The position numbers and the translations under genes were made by a program. Shown here in pieces: positions 1 to 8,798 of a stretch of DNA of 10,946 nucleotides. This stretch comes from JBCDGZ01 sp038750655 (GTDB lineage: Bacteria; Bacteroidota; Bacteroidia; Chitinophagales; Saprospiraceae), in the NCBI GenBank assembly GCA_038750655.1, contig JBCDGZ010000199.1, positions 1 to 10,946 on the forward strand. Direction: 5' to 3'. The notes beneath the pieces are model-generated. The model saw nothing but the letters and a program-made list of their open reading frames with translations, was not told the origin of the DNA and searched no databases. Position 1 is the stretch's first letter. Each line of letters begins with the position of its first letter.

Positions 1-1473
1 TCCACCGTCAAAGTAATTGCCTGTGAAATTGTACTCAAAGGTTTCAAATTCATCCGAAATGATTTTGGTAAGGCTGGCTTGGTTCGAGGTGAGTCCGGTG
101 CTATCGACGACATCAATTCGCAGCGGGACGTTGCCACTCTCGGTTCTGGCGCGCACATAGACTTTGTCTTGGGCGGGGGCCATGTTCAGAAAAATGGGTT
201 CGTTGAGGGTTTTATCGTGTAGGAGGTAGGACACGGCGGCAAAAGCCTCTGCTGCACCATCTCCGGTAATGACCAGATCGCTCTCGGTTTCAGCGACGGT
301 GAAGCCGGTAACCTCGGCGGTGAAATCCAGCATCTCGTTGTCGAAATGATCTTGATAAATCAACTCGGCTGGCGGCCCTGCGGGCTCCAGGGGAATATCA
401 AAAGAAATATAATCAATGGTCAAATCTCCCAAAAACTCACCGACGCCAGGTTCGATGAATAGGTTCAACTGAGCAATTCGGTTGGCGTTGACCGGACAGG
501 GAGCGGTCTCCGGCGTACAGGGCGTTCCCCCAAAGCCCAGGTCGGCATAGGTGCCCGCAAAGTCAAACTCGATGACGCTGTAATCGGTGCCCACCAACTT
601 GGTAATCGACCCTTGGGTGTTGGCAAATCCATCAATGTCAATCAAATCAAAGCGGATCGTAGTATTGGGCACTGTTGATTTCACCTTGATGTACATCTTA
701 TGATTTCCAGTAACATCAATATCCAAAGCATCCCAGGTAACTGGATTCCGAAAGAGGTAATTCAGAGGGTCCCACATTGGATTGGTACCGTCGCCCGAGA
801 TAGTCAATTCTGTCCCATTTAAGTTGAGGTCGTAGGTAGCCGTTTCAGAAAAAGAAGTAAGAGAGCTGTCTACATCAAAGTGATCCTGAAACACATCGGA
901 CATGATCACGCCCGTAGGCTCTTCCCCAAAAGCAATATAATCAATGACTACCGTTCCGCTGAAGCCGCCCACTCCGGGTTCTGTGAAGAAAACCAGCTGC
1001 GTTAGGTTGGTCCCATCTACTGGGCAAGGCCCGGAAGTGCAGGCTGTCCCACCAAATCCGCCGTCGGTATAAAGACCTGTGAAGTCGAATTCCAGTACCT
1101 GATAATCGGTCGTGAGCGTTTTAGTCAACCCGGCTTGAGAGGTGACAAAACCATTGGCATCTTCCAAATCCATACGGAATTGCGTACCAATGCTGCTGGC
1201 CTTGGCTCGAACAAATACTTTATTGTTGGCCGTGGCATCTACCGAGACTTTAGTGCCTGTTGACGGATCATGCATTTCATAAGTAAATACATCCCAGGGG
1301 CCAGGACCATCGGCCATAATACTGAGTTCGCCATTGGCTTCACTGAAGGTATAAGCTGTGGCTCCCATCAAGAAAGCCGGATCATCATTATCAAATTCAT
1401 CTACGTAGACTTGTGCAAAACTCACCGTTGAAAATATAAGTAGACTGTAAAACAAAGTAAGAATTCGTTTCAT
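1..1473 (-). CDS. Secreted multi-repeat carbohydrate-binding-like protein, partial (C-terminus beyond left edge)
   Basis: The frame is open from ATG at 1473 to the left edge, giving 491 residues with no stop. Residues 1-20 form a Sec signal peptide (basic MKR, hydrophobic core, SFA|Q cleavage). Then come about 2.8 tandem copies of a roughly 172-178-residue unit, starting near residues 25 (DEFDNDD), 197 (DHFDVD) and 375 (DHFDNE). Each unit has a K-x-Y/F-V/I-R/K strand, an R-x-D-x-x-D core and a (D/N)F-x-G-x-Y-x-D motif. Copies 1 and 2 also keep GFGGT followed by a Cys pair (145/150; 319/326) and end in IDYI-x-F. The pattern suggests a galactose-binding-like beta-sandwich as in carbohydrate-binding modules of Bacteroidota glycosidases; this is inference, without a profile match. 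It is the last visible gene of the PUL, 122 bp after the glycan-binding lipoprotein. The missing C-terminus could be a glycoside hydrolase, more binding repeats or a T9SS sorting domain. Confidence 0.85.
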   Translation of the reverse strand, partial: MKRILTLFYSLLIFSTVSFAQVYVDEFDNDDPAFLMGATAYTFSEANGELSIMADGPGPWDVFTYEMHDPSTGTKVSVDATANNKVFVRAKASSIGTQFRMDLEDANGFVTSQAGLTKTLTTDYQVLEFDFTGLYTDGGFGGTACTSGPCPVDGTNLTQLVFFTEPGVGGFSGTVVIDYIAFGEEPTGVIMSDVFQDHFDVDSSLTSFSETATYDLNLNGTELTISGDGTNPMWDPLNYLFRNPVTWDALDIDVTGNHKMYIKVKSTVPNTTIRFDLIDIDGFANTQGSITKLVGTDYSVIEFDFAGTYADLGFGGTPCTPETAPCPVNANRIAQLNLFIEPGVGEFLGDLTIDYISFDIPLEPAGPPAELIYQDHFDNEMLDFTAEVTGFTVAETESDLVITGDGAAEAFAAVSYLLHDKTLNEPIFLNMAPAQDKVYVRARTESGNVPLRIDVVDSTGLTSNQASLTKIISDEFETFEYNFTGNYFDGG

Positions 1474-1490
1474 AATTTAAATTTTAGATG

Positions 1491-1511
1491 GGCAACTGCC
1501 ATTTCGTTGCC
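1491..1511. repeat. Small inverted repeat in the leader of the left-edge gene
   Basis: GGCAAC and GTTGCC form a 6-bp stem with a 9-base loop, 17 bp before the ATG at 1473, in the 122-bp gap after the glycan-binding lipoprotein gene. It could be an mRNA hairpin that tunes expression or RNA processing between the two genes. No T-run follows on the minus strand, so it is not an intrinsic terminator. Confidence 0.3.
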
Positions 1512-1595
1512 TGAAAGACAAGCCCGGTTAGGTTGAAAAATTATATTGGATGTTATTTCGTTTTTTAGATCATCGTTCGTTGCAATTGGAGTTAT

Positions 1596-2699
1596 TTATA
1601 AAATTTCCGTTAAGCGGATATTGTCCACATTGATTTCCAGTAAGCTGTTGGAACTATCCGTATCGGTCATGTGGATTTTGATCAATTTGATCTTTGCTGG
1701 ATCAATAACAAGTCCTTCAAAATTTTCGAACCGATTGAGCGGAACAGAGATTCTTTCCCAGCCCTCCCAGTCGATATGAATATCGTGGACGAAGTCTCCT
1801 ATGGCCCCTTCGTACTCTTGTAGGATCAAGGTCAAGTGGGTGTTTTTACGACCGTTATTATTGATGTCCATTTCTAGCAAGGTGTTATTAATATCAGTCG
1901 TCACCCCAAATGTGGTGAAATTGTCTCCCGGAAAACCGAAGTGACTCTGTGCTCCTCCGATCCAGGAGATGCCGAGATCGTCCTTTCCCGTAAGTTTTAA
2001 ATAGTTGCCGTCAATGGGAGCAGGATTCGTATTCTGCACAGCAGTTATTGCGTTCTCGTTGACTTGGCCAGTGAATATCCATCTGTTGGTTTCCGAGCGA
2101 AGGCCGTTACCGTCGAAATCATTGATTAGGATGGGGTTGATGGAAAAAAAGTTGACCGGCGAAAGGGCTACGCCGCCGTTGGCATCTACCGTAATCCGAC
2201 CTTTCTGGATACCCTGCGGAACTCGGACTTCCATAGAGTCTGGAAACAAGGAAATGATCTCTGCTTGAACGCTATCGAAAAAGAAGACCTTGATCGGCTC
2301 GAAGAAATTCTTACCTAAGATGGTCACAATATCACCGGACGAAGCAAATTCGGGGACGACTTCAAAGACGGCTGGTGCTTCCAGGGTAACTCGGAAATTC
2401 GTGGAGGTGATTCCGCCGGAAGTTTTAATGTCGACCACATGTTCTCCCAGGGGGACATTGGTCGGTATCCGAAAGAGCAGCGCCACTTCGGAGTTATAGG
2501 CCGTATTAAAATTAACGGATTGCCCGCTAAAACTAATTTCTTCTATGTTTTGTAAGTTGGCTCCTTCGAAAGTCACCAGCGTTTCTGCTGGACCGAAGGT
2601 AGGCTCAACCGAGCTGAGCATCGGGGCTGGCTGGTCCTTTTGGCAACCCAACACCGTTGACACTAAGAGGAGGAAACAGAGGTATTTTAGGAATTTCAT
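1596..2699 (-). CDS. Surface glycan-binding lipoprotein with two IPT/TIG domains (SGBP/SusE-position)
   Basis: This 367-residue protein starts at ATG 2699 with a lipoprotein signal peptide. The lipobox VLGC gives lipidated Cys19, so it should be anchored in the outer membrane, probably facing out. Two IPT/TIG Ig-like domains follow (about 27-105 and 107-187; note VEPTFGPAETLVTFEGANL and SSGDIVTILGKNF). A C-terminal domain (about 190-365) opens with NDFDGNG at 193-199 and ends with W-E-R-I-S-V-P-L-x-R-F and INVDNIRL, as in CBM11/CIA30-like beta-sandwiches or the binding domain of SGBP-B proteins. Families with this build bind polysaccharide next to SusC/SusD and lack enzyme activity; the TIG domains act as spacers. 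It lies 54 bp after susD, where SusE/SusF or SGBP genes normally sit, and is probably cotranscribed. The ligand cannot be told from sequence. The role is firm and the exact C-terminal family less so. Confidence 0.88.
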   Translation of the reverse strand: MKFLKYLCFLLLVSTVLGCQKDQPAPMLSSVEPTFGPAETLVTFEGANLQNIEEISFSGQSVNFNTAYNSEVALLFRIPTNVPLGEHVVDIKTSGGITSTNFRVTLEAPAVFEVVPEFASSGDIVTILGKNFFEPIKVFFFDSVQAEIISLFPDSMEVRVPQGIQKGRITVDANGGVALSPVNFFSINPILINDFDGNGLRSETNRWIFTGQVNENAITAVQNTNPAPIDGNYLKLTGKDDLGISWIGGAQSHFGFPGDNFTTFGVTTDINNTLLEMDINNNGRKNTHLTLILQEYEGAIGDFVHDIHIDWEGWERISVPLNRFENFEGLVIDPAKIKLIKIHMTDTDSSNSLLEINVDNIRLTEIL

Positions 2700-2753
2700 A
2701 GACCGAAATTGTGGTGGTTCAAATGGTATGGACGTATTGGTGTACAGTACATT

Positions 2754-4241
2754 TTAGTACCCTGGATTTTGTTTAAGATTAGGATTGACTTGCAGTTCGC
2801 CGGAAGGAATTGGAAACAACAGATTATGGATGTCTAAATTCTTACCGTGCAACCGTAAAATCTCTACGGCCCGATTGGATCGAATCAAATCAAACCAGCG
2901 ATGACCTTCGAAGCCGAACTCCACCCGCCGTTCTGCCAGCATGATCTCCTTGTTGATCTCCGCAATGGGGTCCAGCCCCGCTCGCTGCCGAACAGCATTA
3001 AAGGCATCGAGTGCAGCTGGATCAGCCGTAATGCCGCCGTCAATTTCCATCTGCGCCTCAGCGTAGGTGAGCAGGACATCGGCGTAGCGAAGCAGGTGCG
3101 CGTTTTGCGGCGTACTCATAAAGCAAATATTCGACCCACTACCCACCACATACTTCTTGATGTTCCCATTGGTCGCCGATGCTCCTCCGGGCGGATAGGT
3201 GTAGCCACCATCTTCTGCATTGATATTCGGGTAGTGTTCATTCGGAGTCATCACTGTCCATTTCTTTCTCAAGTCTCCCACTTCGTAGGCATCCAGCATC
3301 GTTGTATTGGGGTTGGACACACTTGGTCCCGTTGGCACATGCGAGCCCCAGCCATCCCGATCTTTGGTGATGCCTTCCCCCCAGGGGGCGAAGAAAGCCT
3401 GCATCGGATTGCCCGTCCCAAAGGGGCCGCAGCCTGCGTACTGCGCCTGGAAGATGGATTCGATATTGTTATCGTTGGTCGCCAGTTCGAAGACCGCTTC
3501 GTAGGTTGACATCAACTCATAAACACCTAATTCCATCACTGCTTTGGAAAAGTCTTTGGCCTGAACGAAATCCCGGGTCGAGAGAAAGACCTTCGAGAGG
3601 TAGGTCATAGCGGCGCCCTTCGTTGCTCTGCCCAGCTCTCCCCCTCCTCGCTCAACTGGCAAGTGTTCGCTAGCAAAGCGGAAGTCCTCGATAATCAATT
3701 CGTAGACCTGGGGAACGGTCGAGCGAGGATAGAGTAAATCTTCTTCAAAGATCGGGGGGTCGGTGATCAGAGGAACACCGCCGAAGACACGCACCAGATC
3801 AAAATAAGCGACGGCCCGCAGGAACTTCGCCTCGGCCAGAAAGGGCTGTTTGCTGGCCTCATCGATAGTCGTCGTATTATTGACGCGGGCAATCACCGTA
3901 TTTGCATAGGTGACCATTTGATAGTGTTTGGCCCAGTAGTTTCCGACGATGATATTATCTGCGGTTACCGTGAAGTTATCGATGGGAGAAAAATCCGGGT
4001 CGGTCCCTCCGGGTTGAGAATTATCAGAGGGAATTTCTGTAATCATCCATCCCTTCCCTGTCCAGTCGATGTCGAGCAGTGGAGCGTAGCTGCCGATTAA
4101 GGCCAGGTTGACCTCGTTTTCATTTTCGTAGAAATTATCGGCCACAATCTGATCGAGAGGTTCTCGATCGAGGAAATCGTCGCAGCTGTAGGTCGTCAGG
4201 ACAATGCTGAGGATGGCGGTTAGGTATATTAGTTTTTTCAT
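2754..4241 (-). CDS. susD: SusD/RagB-family nutrient-binding outer-membrane lipoprotein
   Basis: This is a full-length 495-residue SusD homologue. SusD proteins form the lid over the SusC barrel and bind the glycan (or other nutrient) at the cell surface. The signal peptide ends in lipobox TYSC, with lipidated Cys20 followed by DDFLDREP, the usual mature start of the family. The N-terminal helical (TPR-like) part includes the conserved A-E-A-K-F-L-R-A-x-x-Y-F-D-L-V-R-x-F-G-G-V-P-L motif at 136-158. The C-terminal RagB/SusD domain shows LLRYADVLLTYAEA at 383-396, RRVEFGFEGHRWFDLIR at 438-454 and the closing L-F-P-I-P-x-x-E-L-x-x-N-P-x-L-x-Q-N-P-G-Y at 475-495. It starts only 4 bp after the susC stop, which suggests translational coupling and fixed stoichiometry. 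The symbol states family membership, not starch specificity. Confidence 0.96.
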   Translation of the reverse strand: MKKLIYLTAILSIVLTTYSCDDFLDREPLDQIVADNFYENENEVNLALIGSYAPLLDIDWTGKGWMITEIPSDNSQPGGTDPDFSPIDNFTVTADNIIVGNYWAKHYQMVTYANTVIARVNNTTTIDEASKQPFLAEAKFLRAVAYFDLVRVFGGVPLITDPPIFEEDLLYPRSTVPQVYELIIEDFRFASEHLPVERGGGELGRATKGAAMTYLSKVFLSTRDFVQAKDFSKAVMELGVYELMSTYEAVFELATNDNNIESIFQAQYAGCGPFGTGNPMQAFFAPWGEGITKDRDGWGSHVPTGPSVSNPNTTMLDAYEVGDLRKKWTVMTPNEHYPNINAEDGGYTYPPGGASATNGNIKKYVVGSGSNICFMSTPQNAHLLRYADVLLTYAEAQMEIDGGITADPAALDAFNAVRQRAGLDPIAEINKEIMLAERRVEFGFEGHRWFDLIRSNRAVEILRLHGKNLDIHNLLFPIPSGELQVNPNLKQNPGY

Positions 4242-4245
4242 TTTT

Positions 4246-7200
4246 TTAAAAATTACTGCTTAAGCCAAAAGTGTAGCTTTTCGAAATAGGGTAACGGCCG
4301 TTTTCCACTCCATTGATGAGCGGATTTTGGTTGAAAGAGCCGACCTCGGGATCATAGCCAGAGTAGTCGGTCCAGGTCACCAGATTTTGAGCAGAAGCGT
4401 AGATTCTTAGTCTCTGCATCCGAAGTTTCCGCAGCCATTTTTTAGGGAGGCTGTAGCCGATGGTGATGTTTTTCAGCCGTACAAAAGTGCCGTCTTCGAT
4501 AAAGCGCGTCGAAATTCGTCGATTGTCATTGGGATCGGAGCCGGTCGGGCGGGGAACATTGGTAATGGTATTCTGTGAAGTCCAACGATTTTGCACAACA
4601 GCGGCCTGATTGCTTAGGCCCGCTTGTCCTTCGATGTCCCGGCGTACCAGGTTCAGGATTTCATTTCCAAAAACACCCTGAAAAAAGAGGTTCACGTCAA
4701 AGCCTTTGTAGGAAAAATCGTTGGTCATATTCAATGTGAAGTCGGGGAGCGGATTTCCGATAAAAGTCTGATCGGCATCGGTGATGACGCCGTCGCCGTT
4801 GAGGTCCTTAAATTTGATGTCGCCGGCCCGGGTGCCATCAGACTGGAAGGGGCTTTCGGCCGCCTCGGCTTGTGACTCAAAGACTTTTTCCATAACGTAA
4901 CCATAAAACTGACTGATGGGCATGCCCTCTTCGGTGCGGGTTACTGGAATACGTTGGATCAGCCCGACGAGGTTACCGTTAGAACCCAAGCTGATGACAT
5001 TGTTGCGGTTAACGGTATAATTGATGCTGGTATTCCAGTTGAATTTGCCCGAGAAGTTGACGGTACGCAGCGATAGCTCCAAGCCTCTGTTTTCGATTTC
5101 TCCGATGTTGACGAAGGGAGGATTGAGGCTACCGGCGGTCAAGGGGAGGAGGGCTGGGAGGAGCATGCCGTCGGCCCGTTTGACGTAGTAATCTGCGATC
5201 AGCTCAACGCGATTTTTGAACAGCCCCAGATCGATTCCGAAGTTGGTTTGAAAAGAAGATTCCCAGCGGACGTTGGGGTTAGCGATGTTATCCGGAACGA
5301 AGCCGGTTTGAAAATCATTACCGAAGGCTACGCTGGCGGGCCGGAGGTTGGCTAGGTAAGAATAGAGGCCGATTTCCTGATTGCCTACTTCGCCTGCGCC
5401 GACTCTGAACTTGAGGTTGTCGACAAAGTCTATGCTTTCCATCAATGCGGTATTGGAGGCTCGCCAGGCGACGGCTACGGAAGGAAAAATGCCGTAGCGA
5501 TTCTCGGGAGAAAAGCGGGAAGACCCATCTGCTCGTATCGTTCCGGTGACTAAAATTTGTTCATTAAAATTATAATTCAGCCGACCGAAGTAGGACAGGA
5601 GCGCCCAGTGGCCAGCCCCTCCATCGGTTTGCTGTTGACCAATATCGCCCAGATTAATGGTTTGCAAATCATTGGTTGGCAAGTTTTCTCTAGAGGCAAA
5701 CAACCACTCATACCTTCCGGACTGTGCTTCGAAGCCCGCCAGCAGCGTGAAATTATGCTTTTCTGACAGTCGGTGATTGAAGGTCAACAAATGCTTGTTG
5801 ATCCAGAAGCGGCTGTTGTTTGACGTTTCCCGAATGCCGGATTTCCCAAAAAAGTTACCTCTATTAAAAGAAGGGAAAAAAGTACTGTGGTTAGAATAAA
5901 CCAGATCGGTACCGAATTCTGTGCGGTATTTGAGGAATTTAAAAAGATCAACTTCTAGATAGATATTGGCCAGCAAACGAATTTTTTCGTTGACATCCTG
6001 CGTCTCCAAGGCCCGTGCTACCGGGTTGTCAAACGAGAGCGTGATCTCTTCCTGCGGCCCAGCGAACGAACCATCTGAGTTGCGCACCGGCGCGTTGGGG
6101 ACCATCAGCAGGGCCGTATAGACCACTCCATTGCTGTTGTCATTAAAGGTGATATTTTCTTGGGTTCGACTAACCAGGAGGCTATTCCCGATGCGGACAT
6201 TATCGTTGAACTTATGGTCCAGGTTGATCTTACTGGAAATTCTGTTGAAATCCGAACCAACGACAATCCCCTCTTTGAAATGATAGCTACCCGAAAGGGC
6301 GTAGTTGGTATTCTTACTACCTCCGGACATCGTCAGTTGATAATTTTGCATCGTAGCTGTGCGGAAAACAGCATCCTGCCAATCCGTCCCTTCGCCCAAT
6401 AATTCAGGACGATCAAATTCGGGAATGTTTTCCCAACCGATGTCCTGATAGTACTCTGCATATTCCTGTAAATTCAGGACGGGGACTTTTCTCGACAGTT
6501 CTTGAATGCCCAAGTAGGTATCAAAGTTAATGCTTGATTTACCTTCCTTCCCCCGCTTGGTTGTAATCAAAACCACGCCATTCGCCGCCCGGGCACCATA
6601 GATCGCAGTAGCCGAGGCATCTTTCAAAACTTCTATGGATTCGATGTCTGAGGGGTTGATGGTATTCAATGCGTTGGGGTTCTGCCCGCCGCCGTCCAGT
6701 TCCGAAAAATTAGTAGAAGTCCCCTGATTATCATTCACCACTGGAATTCCGTCGATGACATAAAGTGGCTCTGCCGTCAGTGTCGAACCGATTCCTCGGA
6801 TGCGGATAGACACCGCCCCTCCGGGGGCTCCAGAATTCTGTGTGACAAAAACACCCGCGGCCCTTCCTTGCAGGGCCTGATCGAGTCCCGTTGATGGCAA
6901 AGACTGTAATTCTTCTTCGCTAATAGAAGACAAGGCACCGGTCAGGTCGCTCCGCTTTTGGGTACCATATCCGACGACCACCACTTCATCCAAGACCTTA
7001 GAGTTGGACTCCAGGTAGATATTGCCTAACTCTGGTTTTGACACCCTCATTTCCTTAGTCAGATACCCCAGGTAGCTAAACTGCAGGATGTCACCGCGAT
7101 TTACGGAGACAGAAAATCCACCATCCAAATCCGTTGCCGCTCCCCCATTACCATTTTTGATAATGACATTTACGCCAATTAGTGGTTCCTTAGTATCACT

Positions 7201-7641
7201 GTCAAAGACAAAGCCTTTGGCGATCAACTTTTCGATAGTAGGCTGTGTATTGACGGGGCGAGGCTTTGAATTGATGAAGCTACCACTCAGTTTTTGACCT
7301 TTGATTTTTTTGATGACATAGGTTTTTTCGTTCAGTTTTTTGTAGGTGAAGTTGAGATTTTTGAGGAGCTTCTTTAGGTCCGCTTCTACGCTCTTACGGC
7401 TGATTTTCCAATTGCTGATCTTGACTTTGGCTAGCTGTTCAACGTCATAGACAATGGACACTTGGTAGGCACTAGCAATTTCATCCACCGCTGTAATTAG
7501 TGGAACGCTTTTATCATTTTGGTATAAAAAGCCGCCGGAAGCAGGAGCGGAAAGTGCCGGATGAGCGACGATCCAAAGGCAGGCGATCAGCAGACATATT
7601 TTGAGGAGAGCAGTGATTTCCTTGGGTAATTTTTCTTTCAT
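4246..7641 (-). CDS. susC: SusC/RagA-family TonB-dependent transporter with N-terminal STN signalling domain
   Basis: This 1131-residue outer-membrane transporter imports oligomers captured by SusD, powered by TonB-ExbBD. Domains in order: signal peptide 1-32 (ALSA|PAS); STN (secretin/TonB short N-terminal) domain about 47-113; CarboxypepD_reg-like domain about 139-215 (G-F-V-F-D-x-x-T-K-E-P-L-I-G-V-N-V, then Y-L-G-Y); plug about 217-364, with LDEVVVVGYGTQ at 217-228, YVIDGIP at 294-300 and the SusC signature D-A-S-A-T-A-I-Y-G-x-R-A-A-N-G-V-V-L-I-T-T-K-R-G at 341-364; then a 22-strand-type barrel ending in an aromatic residue (SSNF). The STN domain marks a signal-transducing transporter: in the FecA paradigm it contacts the periplasmic part of FecR, and the FecR gene is directly upstream (37 bp). 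The gene appears intact. Substrate is not deducible. Confidence 0.97.
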   Translation of the reverse strand: MKEKLPKEITALLKICLLIACLWIVAHPALSAPASGGFLYQNDKSVPLITAVDEIASAYQVSIVYDVEQLAKVKISNWKISRKSVEADLKKLLKNLNFTYKKLNEKTYVIKKIKGQKLSGSFINSKPRPVNTQPTIEKLIAKGFVFDSDTKEPLIGVNVIIKNGNGGAATDLDGGFSVSVNRGDILQFSYLGYLTKEMRVSKPELGNIYLESNSKVLDEVVVVGYGTQKRSDLTGALSSISEEELQSLPSTGLDQALQGRAAGVFVTQNSGAPGGAVSIRIRGIGSTLTAEPLYVIDGIPVVNDNQGTSTNFSELDGGGQNPNALNTINPSDIESIEVLKDASATAIYGARAANGVVLITTKRGKEGKSSINFDTYLGIQELSRKVPVLNLQEYAEYYQDIGWENIPEFDRPELLGEGTDWQDAVFRTATMQNYQLTMSGGSKNTNYALSGSYHFKEGIVVGSDFNRISSKINLDHKFNDNVRIGNSLLVSRTQENITFNDNSNGVVYTALLMVPNAPVRNSDGSFAGPQEEITLSFDNPVARALETQDVNEKIRLLANIYLEVDLFKFLKYRTEFGTDLVYSNHSTFFPSFNRGNFFGKSGIRETSNNSRFWINKHLLTFNHRLSEKHNFTLLAGFEAQSGRYEWLFASRENLPTNDLQTINLGDIGQQQTDGGAGHWALLSYFGRLNYNFNEQILVTGTIRADGSSRFSPENRYGIFPSVAVAWRASNTALMESIDFVDNLKFRVGAGEVGNQEIGLYSYLANLRPASVAFGNDFQTGFVPDNIANPNVRWESSFQTNFGIDLGLFKNRVELIADYYVKRADGMLLPALLPLTAGSLNPPFVNIGEIENRGLELSLRTVNFSGKFNWNTSINYTVNRNNVISLGSNGNLVGLIQRIPVTRTEEGMPISQFYGYVMEKVFESQAEAAESPFQSDGTRAGDIKFKDLNGDGVITDADQTFIGNPLPDFTLNMTNDFSYKGFDVNLFFQGVFGNEILNLVRRDIEGQAGLSNQAAVVQNRWTSQNTITNVPRPTGSDPNDNRRISTRFIEDGTFVRLKNITIGYSLPKKWLRKLRMQRLRIYASAQNLVTWTDYSGYDPEVGSFNQNPLINGVENGRYPISKSYTFGLSSNF

Positions 7642-7669
7642 ACGATTCTAGTTGAAGATGAATGGAGTG

Positions 7670-7682
7670 GTTTGGGCATTAT
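7670..7682 (-). promoter_or_regulatory. Candidate regulatory word before susC (copy 1 of 13-bp repeat)
   Basis: On the minus strand this reads ATAATGCCCAAAC. It overlaps the fecR stop codon and lies about 28 bp before the susC ATG. An identical 13-mer lies upstream of the sigma gene at 9440-9452, in the same orientation relative to its gene. A site for the sigma factor or another regulator of the locus is a possible reading. About one 13-mer match is expected by chance between any two places in 11 kb, so only the two leader positions make it suggestive. Confidence 0.25.
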
Positions 7683-8659
7683 TCAATTACGTATATCCCT
7701 TGCTCTACTTCTCGAATTTTTAAATCATAAATGGCCGTTAGAGCTTCGAAGAGCAGTTGGGGATTATTCTCAGGAATTTGGGCGTTGATTTTTCGTTTGA
7801 GGAGGGCTTCGTTTTTTACCTCGATTTGCCAGCCGAAGTCGCCTTCAATTTGTTCGATGATCCTGGCTACGGAGACATTTTTGAAGTTCATCTGATTGTT
7901 GCGCCAAGCGGCGATGGCCGCTGTTTCTATTTTGATAATATCAATGGTTTGATTGGAAATATTAGCTTGCTCGCCGGGCTGCAAGTTGACTTTGGCCTCA
8001 TTAGGCAGGTGTAGTCTGACTTTGCCTTCAATCAGGGCGACTTCAAAGTTGGCTTTGCGTTGAGCGACATTGAACGAAGTCCCCAGCACCCGGACATCCC
8101 CTTGAGGAGTATGTACAATAAAGGGCTGCTCACTGCGGTGGGCGACTTCAAAGAACGCTTCTCCTTCGAGCCAAACTTCCCGTTGCTTATTGCTCGCTAA
8201 TTGTTCTGGATAGCGCACTTCAGAATTGGCATTGAGGGTGACTGAAGTTCCATCGGGCAGTTCCAGCTTTTGGGTCTTGGCAAAAGGGGTTTGGTGAGCC
8301 ATCCAATTGATTGCTTCCTCCTGCGAGTTGTACCAGATGCCTGCCGCCGTAATGAGCAGTAGGCACGCTGCGGCAATCTGTAGGAATAGGCGTCGGGGAT
8401 TTAATTTGCGGGGCGTCTTTTTTGGGGCTTTCATTTGTTTCTGTAGGCGCGCCAATTCACCGAGTGTTTCTTTTTCATCAGGCTGCAATGCCAGGGCGCG
8501 CACCAAATCCTGTGCTTTCAGGAAGGCCTCTTGGTGCTCCGGATATTGGGCCCGCCAGTTTTCCCAGTGCTGCCGGTCTTCCTCCCTAGGGTTGAGGCAA
8601 AACCGCTGAAATCGTTCATCAGCAGCTAAGGATTCGATGGAAATAGGATTTTGATTCAT
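7679..8659 (-). CDS. FecR-type anti-sigma factor (inner-membrane regulator)
   Basis: This 326-residue single-pass protein matches Bacteroidota FecR anti-sigma factors. Its cytoplasmic N-terminus (about 1-85) is DUF4880-like, with the sigma-binding-type pattern R-F-Q-R-F-C-L-N-P and W-x-x-W-R-A-Q-Y-P-E. One transmembrane helix spans about 91-110, after the basic run KKTPRKLNPRR. The periplasmic FecR domain (about 128-218) contains LPDGTSVTLNANSEVRYP, V-x-L-E-G-E-A-F-F-E-V-A, FIVHTPQGDVRVLGTSFNV and ALIEGKVRL. A C-terminal DUF4974-like domain (about 255-326) starts at MNFKNVSVARIIEQIE and resembles an STN fold. It should hold the ECF sigma factor encoded upstream and release it when the STN domain of loaded SusC signals. 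ATG at 8659 is preceded by an A-rich leader without a clear Shine-Dalgarno sequence. It lies 139 bp after the sigma gene. Confidence 0.95.
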   Translation of the reverse strand: MNQNPISIESLAADERFQRFCLNPREEDRQHWENWRAQYPEHQEAFLKAQDLVRALALQPDEKETLGELARLQKQMKAPKKTPRKLNPRRLFLQIAAACLLLITAAGIWYNSQEEAINWMAHQTPFAKTQKLELPDGTSVTLNANSEVRYPEQLASNKQREVWLEGEAFFEVAHRSEQPFIVHTPQGDVRVLGTSFNVAQRKANFEVALIEGKVRLHLPNEAKVNLQPGEQANISNQTIDIIKIETAAIAAWRNNQMNFKNVSVARIIEQIEGDFGWQIEVKNEALLKRKINAQIPENNPQLLFEALTAIYDLKIREVEQGIYVIE

Positions 8660-8798
8660 TGCTTCTTTTTTTGGAACTGATCTGGAAAAATGACAGAAGG
8701 GTACTGCCCTTTATTAGATAGAGGGAGCAATTCCGAACTTTTACTATTGACAAATGATATTTTTTGAAAAAAAAATTAGAGGGGCGAATTGGAAGGAC

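Noticed and set aside
2901..3509. Plus-strand open frame of 202 codons inside susD
   Set aside because: It is antisense to a full-length SusD with all family motifs, has no recognisable domain and a Cys/His/Arg-rich composition typical of a shadow frame.
8697..8711. AAGGG...CCCTT hairpin between sigma and fecR genes
   Set aside because: A 5-bp stem with no T-run after it on the minus strand; not a terminator, and easily due to chance.
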